This document shows, in pieces, positions 47,710 through 56,444 of a DNA stretch of 64,000 nucleotides; within the stretch, counting starts at the first letter, position 1, and each line of letters opens with the position of its first letter. The DNA comes from Rhizoctonia solani (taxonomy: Eukaryota > Basidiomycota > Agaricomycetes > Cantharellales > Ceratobasidiaceae), in NCBI RefSeq assembly GCF_016906535.1, contig NC_057372.1, positions 62,001-126,000 on the forward strand, given 5' to 3'. Position numbers and translations under genes: made by a program. The notes beneath the pieces are model-generated. The model had not been told where the DNA came from, did no database searches, and saw only the letters and a program-made list of their open reading frames with translations.

Positions 47710-48896
47710 TCTTTTTCCGACTCGTCCTGGGCCACCTTGGCAGTTTCCTTGGGAGTGGCCTTCCAGCCATTGGGACATTGTTTGATCCCATGTCCCTTCT
47801 GACCGCACTTGACACAAAGGCCAGACGCGCAACAACGATCCCTTTCTTCCGGTGTGACATAATTAGGGTCCTCTGAGAGGCGGACCCGTTGGGTGGTGGT
47901 AGTGGTGGAAGTGGCCACGGTGGCCGGGGATTTGGCAGGAAGCTTCTTAGGACGGTTTTCCTCGTTTTCCCGACGAGTATTGTCAATTTTGACCGAGGCA
48001 GCAAATATGGCTTCTAGGTCGTCGTCGGGAATATTGTCCTTGGTGGACAAGAGTTCTTTCACCTTCCAGTGAAGGCCGCGCGTGAACTGGGCAATGTACG
48101 CCTCAGTATTCCAGTCAAGTTCCGCCATGAGGTTGCGGAATTCAGTGACGTACTCAGACGTGGTCGTGGTCTGAGTTAATGCGGCAATCTTCCTGGCAGC
48201 CGCCCTCTTCGCGTCTGGATCGGCAAAGGCTTCCTTGAATTTGGCCGTTAAGGCCGGGATGGTGGTGGGGGGATTTCCCTCGCCCTTGATGATAGTCCCA
48301 ATAATGGGAAGAGCCCAGTCGGCGGCTTTGTCTGTCATGTGGTACAGAATCCACACAACCATTTGTTCCTCTTCATCGAATTGATCTCGATGAAGCGCGA
48401 CCCACAGCAGCATACGGTCTAGCCACTGGGTTGCCTTCCGTCCCCTGGAGTCTCCCTTGTATGGGTCTGGGAGCTCCATCTTGGGTCGCTTTACGCTGGA
48501 CCCTGAATCGAAGGGGGTGAAGGAGCTGAGGCTCCGTTTAGGCGTGTCGCGAGGCTCTTTTTTGGGAGCTCGCCTGGGTTCTTCCTCCTCTTCTGAGTCA
48601 AAGCCCATTCCTCTTGATGGGCGGAAGGGGGCCTTGAGTCCAGGCCTAACCGTTCCTGGAGTGTGCGCTTCTCCCCCTGTGTGAGTGGGGGGAGTGACAG
48701 GCCCAGCCAATGGGCCAGGCTGGGCTTGGGTTCCTTGGTCCTTGTCGCCGAGTAGATCGGCGGTCTCCTTACATATGGCCTTGAGCTCATTGAGCTGTTG
48801 GCCTTGTGATTTGATTTGGTCCTGGAGGGACCCGACTGTGGCTGTGAGGGCTGTGATAGCCTCGAGGAGAGCGGCAAGGGACGGTTCCGGTTCCAT
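47706..48896 (-). CDS. Element 2 Gag
   Basis: The 396-residue frame starts at ATG 48896; in-frame codons just upstream are not ATG. An N-terminal coiled coil (about 5-45: LLEAITALTATVGSLQDQI) is followed by a proline- and acid-rich linker and the retrotransposon Gag region (WLDRMLLWVALHRDQF, MTDKAADWALP). A CCHC zinc knuckle CVKCGQKGHGIKQC sits near the C-terminus and ends in a charged tail. It forms the virus-like particle and binds RNA in related elements. It lies about 520 bases from the 5' LTR and overlaps pol by four bases. Confidence 0.93.
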   Translation of the reverse strand: MEPEPSLAALLEAITALTATVGSLQDQIKSQGQQLNELKAICKETADLLGDKDQGTQAQPGPLAGPVTPPTHTGGEAHTPGTVRPGLKAPFRPSRGMGFDSEEEEEPRRAPKKEPRDTPKRSLSSFTPFDSGSSVKRPKMELPDPYKGDSRGRKATQWLDRMLLWVALHRDQFDEEEQMVVWILYHMTDKAADWALPIIGTIIKGEGNPPTTIPALTAKFKEAFADPDAKRAAARKIAALTQTTTTSEYVTEFRNLMAELDWNTEAYIAQFTRGLHWKVKELLSTKDNIPDDDLEAIFAASVKIDNTRRENEENRPKKLPAKSPATVATSTTTTTQRVRLSEDPNYVTPEERDRCCASGLCVKCGQKGHGIKQCPNGWKATPKETAKVAQDESEKE

Positions 48897-49415
48897 CCTT
48901 GGCAAGTCTCGCGAAGTGGGAGATGCGCTGCAAGAGGGTGGTTGGGAATTGGTTGGAACGGAACGTCGAGAGGAGCGGCTAGAGGGACGGGAGTATGGGT
49001 GTGGGACTCCAGAGCGTGTGGAGGGAATGGTGGAAACGGCGTGGGGGAGATAGTGCCTATATCAGGACTTATGGGCGGTTTTTGTGTAGTATGTGGGCGC
49101 TAAACCTTTGCGTCAAGCACCTAGCGTTGGATAGTCCCTACAGCAAATCAACAGATCTAGCAATCGTGATATGAGCGGGTTTTCTACAAGCGGGTGTTTC
49201 AGCTGACTAAGGTCGCTAACTACTGTGTTCCGGCGAAACACGTGGTATGCGGGGGATTAGAGCCCGTCTGCCTTATAGCAATTTGGTACTACGTGTGGGT
49301 GGGGGGTTTTTGATTATTCTACCCCGCAAGGTGGCCCAGATCACGTGTTTTCCCTCGTGCTAGTACAGGGGGTCCTCTCCTTGTCGAACAAGCCTACAAG
49401 AAGTCGATTTTACAA

Positions 49416-49975
49416 TGTCGTACTCCACTGTAAGGTGGGGTACTCGCTAGTGGACGAGCGCTTGTGGCTGTACTACTACTGACAAAGCTATCTACTAACT
49501 ACGCAAGGCTATACTACTACCGCTATAAGGCGGCCTTCTACTACTATACTACTGCAAGGGGGCCTTAGGCCTGGGAGGTGTGATGAGTAAAGGGGTGGTG
49601 AGTGCTTGTGGACTACTAAGGGGCCGGCTACTTAGCTGGCTGACTACCTTCTCTAATGTGTAAGAGACGAGGTAAAATTGACTTGGGGTCTCCAAGCGAT
49701 TTCCCTACTGTATATATAGACAAAGGCGCACTATTTACATGGTCTGTGCTCGTGGGAGAAGAAGTACATGGTGGGGAAAGGAAGCGTGCTGCGGGCTGCG
49801 CGGAAGCGTGGATTTCTCCTAAGCGCCCTTGGCACGGCATCTCGGCGCGGCATCTCGGCATAATAAGCGCCGAGGTCACGTGATCGAAAAACAAAAGATA
49901 TCAAGTCCGTAAAAAATACTAAAAATAATAGAAAAAATAGGCAATTCCAATGGTATAATCAAGGGGGTTGTAACA
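49416..49975 (-). repeat. 5' LTR of element 2 (family B)
   Basis: It is 560 bp, like the other LTR, and differs from it at four positions that are all CpG to TpG or CpA. The leader 48897-49415 follows on the element strand and resembles 11529-11906. Confidence 0.95.
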
Positions 49976-50243
49976 TCCAGACTTCCTCTTGCTTGCCCAA
50001 ATGTTCAGGCGGCTCCGGGCGGGGTGAGATTGGACTATAGGAGAACTCACCTGGCATTGCTCGCCTGTTTTCCTTGTCGTTGCAACGTGCGGCTTGTCTG
50101 TCCGCCTCTCCTGTTGCCCCTGTGTGATTGTTTTTGCCCTCCAGGGCACTGACGCTGGCCATCTGCGTCGTTGTATGCTTGTTGGAGCCGTAACTTGGCA
50201 CAGCGGCGCCCTTTGTGTTACTGCCACTCCTTAGAATAACCAT
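49976..50243 (-). pseudogene. Element 1 Gag N-terminus, cut off by element 2
   Basis: The frame starts MVILRSGSNTKGAAVPSYGS at 50243 and reaches HLGKQEEVW at the TCCAG duplication. It continues in frame at 43724. The region is Ser/Asn/Gln-rich with no domain. The 5' leader 50244-50512 has a long T run. Confidence 0.8.
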
Positions 50244-50512
50244 GGTTAGTAGTAGAGAGCTCTGAAAGAAACGTTAGAATAAGAGAGAGAAAGAAATGTT
50301 TTTGAGCTTTATTTTATTTTTTCTAGTTTTTCTGGGTTTTGGTGTCCGTCAGCGGTGATCAGGCGCGTCCGGACGTTGTTAGGGAAAAGAGGTCGAGTCT
50401 AGTAGATAGAGAGAAATTTTTTTTTTTTCAGAAATTGTTGACAAGATTTGCGTTCTCCAACGGCGGATCGGCGGTCTCGAGGGGTCAAGTTATGTTGGCA
50501 AGGGTCAAAAAA

Positions 50513-50791
50513 TGTGAGGTTGTGGGGACCTTGTGTCGAGCGCAAGTGAAGAGGCGGTGTTGGGGCTTATGGGACGAGCCGGTATGACTTGACAAAGTCT
50601 CGTATTCGAGGGATATGGTCCGGTTCTATCTACATGAGTGGGGTTTATATACAGTAGGGACAGTGTTGTTTGTATCTATTGTATTGGTGTGTGCGTAATG
50701 AAACGAGTCGAGCAATAGCAAGAGTGTGAGATGAGAAGCACGTGACCTAGTGGCGGTGCCACATGTGTGTGCCGCGCACGCGCGCCTCACA
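50513..50791 (-). repeat. 5' LTR of element 1
   Basis: This 279-bp LTR differs from 35665-35939 by about a dozen changes, most of them CpG to TpG or CpA on one side or the other. It also has an extra ACGC repeat near its end. Confidence 0.9.
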
Positions 50792-50796
50792 CCGCC

Positions 50797-52045
50797 CGTC
50801 TTTGTATATACACGGATGCTAAATTTGTATCCTTTCTGGGAGTTAGTTAACTCATTGGTACATGGTATGTGTGCTCTAATTGTGCTGATAAACAGTTATT
50901 AGGTACTAGTTTATGGCTCAACACATATTGGACACAACATGAAACACAATTGCTCTCCTACAACCAATTCAGATAGGCAGGTTTCTCACTATACTTCAAC
51001 TACAATACTTAACTGACAAATACACTTACCCAATGACCTAACCATGCTGAAGTTATGATTGTGCCTGCTGCAATACCAGGAGTCTTAACACTTACAGCAT
51101 GCTTGACAATGGTGAGCTCTGTTCACACTTCAACCCAAATTTGCCTTAAAACATATTTCTGATGGCTTGATGATGCCCACGCTAGGTTTATGTCATAACC
51201 CATATCTGGAGGGGTTATTACCATATATATCCACTGTCAAAGATATATATAGTATATATGATGCACAGTGATATATTAATAATATAAGTTGCTGGGGGAT
51301 GTTGCATTCCCCCTGCCCCCCTAGCCGCAGGCCAATGTTAATGCCCACAGGCAAGGTCTGAATAATATATTATTATAGAAGAGATTATGTCATCCCCCCC
51401 CACCTCAAATCCATAGTAGTTTAGTATAGTATTTGATAAAGGACTGGAGGGGGGGAGGTCATGTGACCTAGACTTAGAGAATATCACTAAGTCCAGCCAT
51501 GTTGACCATAAGTCTCTTATATGTGGGAACTTGGAGGTTCTGAGTGCATATGTGCTAGTATACAGGTGCTTGCAGTCATGTTGGTGTGCAACATGAGTGT
51601 GTTGGAGGCTTGACAAGGTCAGGACTCATGGAAAGAATGGAAAGGGTTGTGACAGTTTATACGCCTTATGGGTAGGAAGGGAGCCAAGAAGCACAACTGG
51701 GTGCTCATGGTGTTTAGCATTCTTTGTTCCTGTACATAAATTATCAATGAATATCACATCAGCTGAAATTTTCCTATGAATTGCAATGAAACTACAAGTA
51801 AAGTGAACAAATACATATAAAAAACCTGCCAAATTTCTCCCCCCTGGTCCCCCAGTATAACTGGCCAAATCCACGGCTGCAACTGGTTTTGACATTTGCA
51901 GCTATGGATTTAGGCTTTGCGCAATCCCAAAATTGCTCAACCTGTTGTTTGTCAAAGCTGGTTACAGTCTCCTTGCATAGTTTTACCAATTTTTGCAATC
52001 TTGTCCAGCTGTAGTTGGACACGCCGGACTTTTGCAGATCTCTGA
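50797..52045 (-). repeat. Long inverted repeat, right arm, outer part
   Basis: The arm resumes after element 1 (50797-51190) and again after a solo LTR (51660-52045). It matches 25224-26008 in reverse. About 20 differences are seen, most of them CpG to TpG or CpA on this side, unlike the inner part of the same arm. Confidence 0.92.
51191..51654 (+). mobile_element. Solo LTR, family E, in the repeat arm
   Basis: It starts TGTCATAACCC and ends GTTGTGACA, with a perfect duplication GTTTA (51186-51190 and 51655-51659). Its first part matches 15617-15900. It is strongly CpG-depleted. Confidence 0.9.
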
Positions 52046-52266
52046 CACTAAACTTAGCTGAGTGAAGCATGAATAAGTCTTTTTATATGTGGTCAGCAGG
52101 TAAAATTTTCAACTAATATTTACCTACCTGATCTTATGGTTTAGCTGTGCTCTGGTTTATGTGTCTTGCGCATGCAAACATTGTGCAATGGTCCTGATGG
52201 ACTGGACTAGTTGTGAAATACATGTAAATTATACTTAGCTGTTTAGATACATAACACAGATATAAG

Positions 52267-52990
52267 TTAATTGTTGTTGTATGGATGCTTGGCCAGATGA
52301 AATACCATTTTGCAGCAGTCAAGAGTCCAGTCAATCATATACCACTCCCTTAACTTCTTGACACCCTTAATGTAAATCTGGCCAACAACCCTCTGAACTA
52401 ATGTGACATCAAGAACAATTGAGTGGCCAAACTGTGTAAAAGAGACAAAATCTGTTGCCGCATTGCCCTCTGCGCCCTTGGCCTCAGTTATATGCGCCAA
52501 TATATGAAATGTTGGCTTGTCAATCTTGAACTTCTTGCTGCATGGGAGCATAAGCGCAATGATAAAGTTGAGGCGTCCATATCTAAACACATTGACCATG
52601 TTGCAAGGTTGATTACAAAGGTTTTCATTCATATCCCTTTGAAATACAAACTGATACTAATTCAGCAATAGAACAAGCAAGTTTCCCACGTACTTACTTG
52701 AACAAAAGAGTCACGCTTGCCATACAACAAGAGAAACAGCCGCACAACAAATGCTATCACCTTCTGGGATTTGGAGCTTTCCCCAGCGTTCAGTATGGTC
52801 AGGAATGAATGTCAACCAAGCATGGAAAGTCCATTCTTGGTAGTTGGTGTGGAAAGATTGAGCTAGACAGCGGCGCACGTGGAGGTCAAGGGCAAATGGG
52901 GCAAATGGGGGTAGTGGAGAATTGTATTGGGGATTATTACAATACTTTAATAATGAACTAAGTGATAAGAATAGTACATACAACCATGGT
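52267..52990 (-). pseudogene. C-terminal tail of a transposon-associated protein
   Basis: The frame 52632-52267 contains FRYGRLNFIIALMLPC, ILAHITEAKGAEGNAATDF, VSFTQFGHSIVLDVTLVQ, RVVGQIYIKG and WYMIDWTLDC. This is the same YGR...VGR...W-x-I-D order as 622-1140. An upstream patch (52983-52711) has FAPFALDLHVRRCLAQSF. The catalytic part was not found in the flanking sequence. It is probably the remnant of a large Tnp2/CACTA-like protein; the assignment is weak. Confidence 0.35.
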
Positions 52991-53376
52991 ATATCATTTC
53001 CATCTTACTGGATTGGACAGGTGCTTGAGATTTTCCAAGGAGCATTGCCCCCGTGACTGAAAAAGTGCACCTGTATCAAATTTGAATGGTATAACTCTGA
53101 CTGTGTGAATGGGACGCACCAGCAATATCCAATTCACAGCCATATGTCAAGACTTGTAGTCTCATCTGCTGACCACACACATTGCAATATTGCTTTTCTG
53201 TTACCATAGCTGCCTTGCGCTAAGCCAAGTAGCTAAATTGAGCATTTGCTGTATGCATTGTGGCAGTGTATTTGGGAATGCAATGGTGACAAGCAGAGGT
53301 CAGTGGATCTACCTCTTTGGAAACCAAGGAGTGCATAGGCAGAAAGCCAATACCATGGGAGGCATGGTACATGGAG

Positions 53377-53938
53377 TGTTGTACGCCAACTGTAAGGTTG
53401 GGTACACACTAGTGGGCAGGCGCTTGTGGCTGTACTACTACAAGCAGGCTTATGTAATCTAATGTAGCTAGGCTATACTAATGTTGCTTAAGACAACCTA
53501 CTGCTAACTACTGACAATGGGGCCTTAGGCCTGGGAGGTGTGGTGAGTGTGATAGGGGGTGTGAGCGTCTGATCTACTGATAGGGGCCGGCTACTCAGCT
53601 GGCTGGATACCTTCTCTAATGGGTAAGAGATAAGGTAAAATTGACTTGGTGTTTCCAAGCAATTTTCCTGCTGTATATATAGACAATAACACACTATCTA
53701 CATGGTCTGTGCGCGTGAGAAAGGAGGTACATGATGGAAATAAGAAGCGTGCTGCGGGCTGCACAGAAGCATGGATTTCTCCTAAGCGCCCTTGGCACGG
53801 CATCTTGGCGCGGCATCTCGGCATAATAAGCGCCGAGATCACGTGATTAAAAAACATAAGATAATTGGTTCGGAAAAAATACTAAAAATATCAGAAAAAA
53901 TGTGCAAGTCCAGTGGTATATGTTAGGAGGTTATAACA
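53377..53938 (-). mobile_element. Solo LTR, family B
   Basis: On the plus strand it reads TGTTGTACGCC to GGTTATAACA. The perfect duplication is TGGAG (53372-53376 and 53939-53943). It keeps TCACGTGA. Confidence 0.9.
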
Positions 53939-54786
53939 TGGAGGAACAGCCGGCAAATCTATGCAGTAGCATGAGACTGCCTAGGGAGATGGATTGGGAT
54001 GGTGATTGCCAGGATGAAAGAAACCAAGCAACGCCATGCAGGTTCTCCAGGGATAAGCTAGTGAGAAGGGTGGTGGAAAACAAAAGTATTCTTGACTGAG
54101 GCCTCTGGGTAGTGGTTATAGACCAGCAATGTCAAATGATATGAAAGTGGTAAGGGCAAGAATACAGTGCAACTAGCGTAGCAAGTGAGCAAATAATAGC
54201 CAGATGGCCGTGAATCAATGTGGCTGGAGACTGTGGGAACAACTCATTCTTGCAGAGAGGGGCCAAAAGTCAAGCAAGGCCAGAAAAAACACATTAAGGT
54301 CTATGGGTAAATAAAAGACAGATGGTATAATATAAAACATAAGGGAGATGGATGGGACAGGTTTGAGGTCATTGGGTGTGGTGGAAAGGGTGTTGAGAAC
54401 CCTGCACAATCACACCTAGACCTATTACAAAGCATCTGTTACATTTTGGGAATTTCAAATTCACAGCCTTGAGCTTAGATACAGTAAATTTACAACAGGT
54501 TACACCGTAAATTTAGCTCCAGATCTAATTTCATGTGTATGCATGCGTAACCTGTTCACCTCTTCCAATTGATGCCAAAAGGTGGCTTGGGAAGGAAGTG
54601 AGGTTAGGAATTAGTGGCAATTTGCCAGAGAGAACGCATCCTTCAACAGTGTCTCAAATACTGGGTTCTTGTATAGTGCCCAAGGTTGTGAGCTTATGCA
54701 TATTGAGGAGCCAATCAGTACTCAGAGAGCTGGAGACCTCATATTGGACAAGTAAGGTTTCCACCCGTAGAGAAGAATGTCTTGAG
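53939..54786. other. Stretch without recognised gene
   Basis: Short frames on both strands (for example 54215-54409 minus, 54535-54834 plus) lack motifs. The plus-strand frame runs into the 173-bp element and ends KIELAGIEPA, which is element sequence. Confidence 0.4.
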
Positions 54787-54959
54787 TGTCATAAACAGAG
54801 GAAAATAGAACTAGCTGGAATTGAACCAGCTTGACCACTAAGCCATAGAGCCCCATTATTCCTCTGCTGACAACCCATGATTACACCTGCTACCCCCCAA
54901 ATTTGGGCTTGGGCCAGCGTGCAACCACTTGTACTGGTCATGTGACTGTGTCCAGGACA
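54787..54959 (-). mobile_element. 173-bp LTR-like element, copy 4
   Basis: It begins TGTCATAAACAG and ends CCAGGACA, with a perfect duplication TTGAG (54782-54786 and 54960-54964). It is the same length as copies 1 and 3 and keeps the A- and B-box-like patches on the minus strand. Confidence 0.9.
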
Positions 54960-55029
54960 TTGAGAAATTGTGGTTGGGCTGGTGAGGGAAATGGTTGCTG
55001 CATTGGCATAGCAAGGGTAGCTCACTGTC

Positions 55030-56150
55030 TGTTATAGATAGGGAGAATAAGTGAAAAATAAAATACTCTAAAGAAGAAAGAAAGAGACTAAAAGAAGGGA
55101 AAAGACAAATAAGGTAACTGTCTAACTATAAAAGGTAGAAAATTTAGGAAGATAAGTAATAAGAGAAATCTATGCTAGTGAAATTAGAGTATATTAGAGT
55201 GGTTAGTTATCTTGCTAGAAGAGCAAGGTGGTTAGTATCAGGGTGATCCCTACCAATAACCAGTAATGAGCGTATTACTGTTCAGCAGGCAACGCGAGGT
55301 ACAAGCAAAGTAGTATAAAACCTAAATATCAGTCTCTGGAACTCACTGTAATTTAATTGAGAATTATGGAAATTTATTTCCTTGTCCTTGACGGTGCACA
55401 AGGGGGTAAAGGCGTTGTGGAAGCACCAAACACTTAGCAGACAGCTAGGAAGTCTTGGCAGGGTCGCACTTAAGCTGGTTCTAGGTTCCCTGTATAGGTT
55501 GGGACTGTCCTAGAGGCTATATGCGCCGAACTTAAGATCTTTAGGCTGATTTACTATGTATGATACTTAAGGAAATCAATAGAAGTCTTTGAGAGTCACA
55601 CTAGGCTGAGAGAGGATGGTAAAAAAGAGATGCATTCAAAAAGGCCAGCTCAAGGGGCTATTTATACCCTTGGAGGCCTGTGATTACTATATACAGTAGG
55701 GTGAAGAAACTAATGTACATGACATGATGAACAGAGCTAGGATGTGAGGTGAGAGCCTGTCTCCTAAAGCTATGCCTTATAAGAGTTAGTCTCTAGTTCT
55801 ATAAATATTCTTTCCCCACTAAAATACATAAGGGAAAGACTGAAACAAGTAGCTCCCATAGCAGGGCCTAGGCCTCAACTCCCAGCTACTGAGGATAGTA
55901 GCTTTTGAGAAAGCATAATGCTGACTTAAATACTATAGTTTAATTAGTCCTAAGATATTAAGCCTTTTCTTTAATAAAGCGGTATCTCCCTTAATACCTC
56001 ATGTATTTACATGATTAAAATTAGTAGAATATACAGAAAAATTCAGCGAATCTTACTATATACTTCCCAAGTACTCATTAAGGAGATTTCAACGCCAATT
56101 TCCGTTTGCTTACTTTGCCATTCTTTACTATAGTATTCTAATCCATAACA
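55030..56150. mobile_element. Solo LTR, family D (1121 bp)
   Basis: It begins TGTTATAGATAGGG and ends TCCATAACA, the same terminal style as family C. The flanking 5-mers CTGTC and CCGTC differ at one base that would be a CpG to TpG change. No coding frame was noted inside. Confidence 0.65.
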
Positions 56151-56444
56151 CCGTCCTGCTCACCGTCCAAGGACCTGGACTGGTGGAACCCTGAAAGTAC
56201 CTGGAACGTCACTGCCCTCTGGATTTTGGTCACCCAATCATCATCAGCCAAGTTCACATCATCCTCTCTGTCATGTGATCTGGCGTGTGCTGCTTGAGGC
56301 TCACCCATAATAGGAAGCTTAGGCCATGGCATCAACCTGCCCAGGTATGATTCCGGTGAAAAGAAAATGTATATTGGATAAAAATATAAAAACAAAACAA
56401 AGTAAGAATCCCAAACAAAGAAGGATAAAGCCAATAAGGATATA

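Larger units (their letters stand above)
43725..49975 (-). mobile_element. Ty3/gypsy chromodomain element 2, apparently intact (6251 bp)
   Basis: Two 560-bp LTRs (43725-44284 and 49416-49975) differ at four bases. A perfect TCCAG duplication flanks the element (43720-43724 and 49976-49980). A polypurine tract (C run on the plus strand from 44288) adjoins the 3' LTR. Gag and pol are open, with catalytic motifs present. It is inserted in gag of element 1. Confidence 0.97.
35665..50791 (-). mobile_element. Ty3/gypsy chromodomain element 1, with nested insertions
   Basis: LTRs 35665-35939 and 50513-50791 begin TGTGAGG and end CCTCACA. The insertion site in the inverted-repeat arm carries a perfect CCGCC duplication (35660-35664 and 50792-50796). 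Without element 2 and the MITE the element is about 8.3 kb. Gene order on the minus strand is gag, protease, reverse transcriptase, RNase H, integrase, chromodomain. It is inactive through nested insertions, a stop codon and a catalytic-site change. Confidence 0.95.

Noticed and set aside
49380..49430. Self-priming PBS in element 2, as in Tf1
   Set aside because: The bases after the 5' LTR (TTGTAAAATCG) match the LTR start over only about six bases; no convincing primer site could be assigned.
13558..55025. A conserved protein ending GSIPASSIFLCL in three places
   Set aside because: The shared residues are a reading of the 173-bp element; upstream parts differ in each copy.
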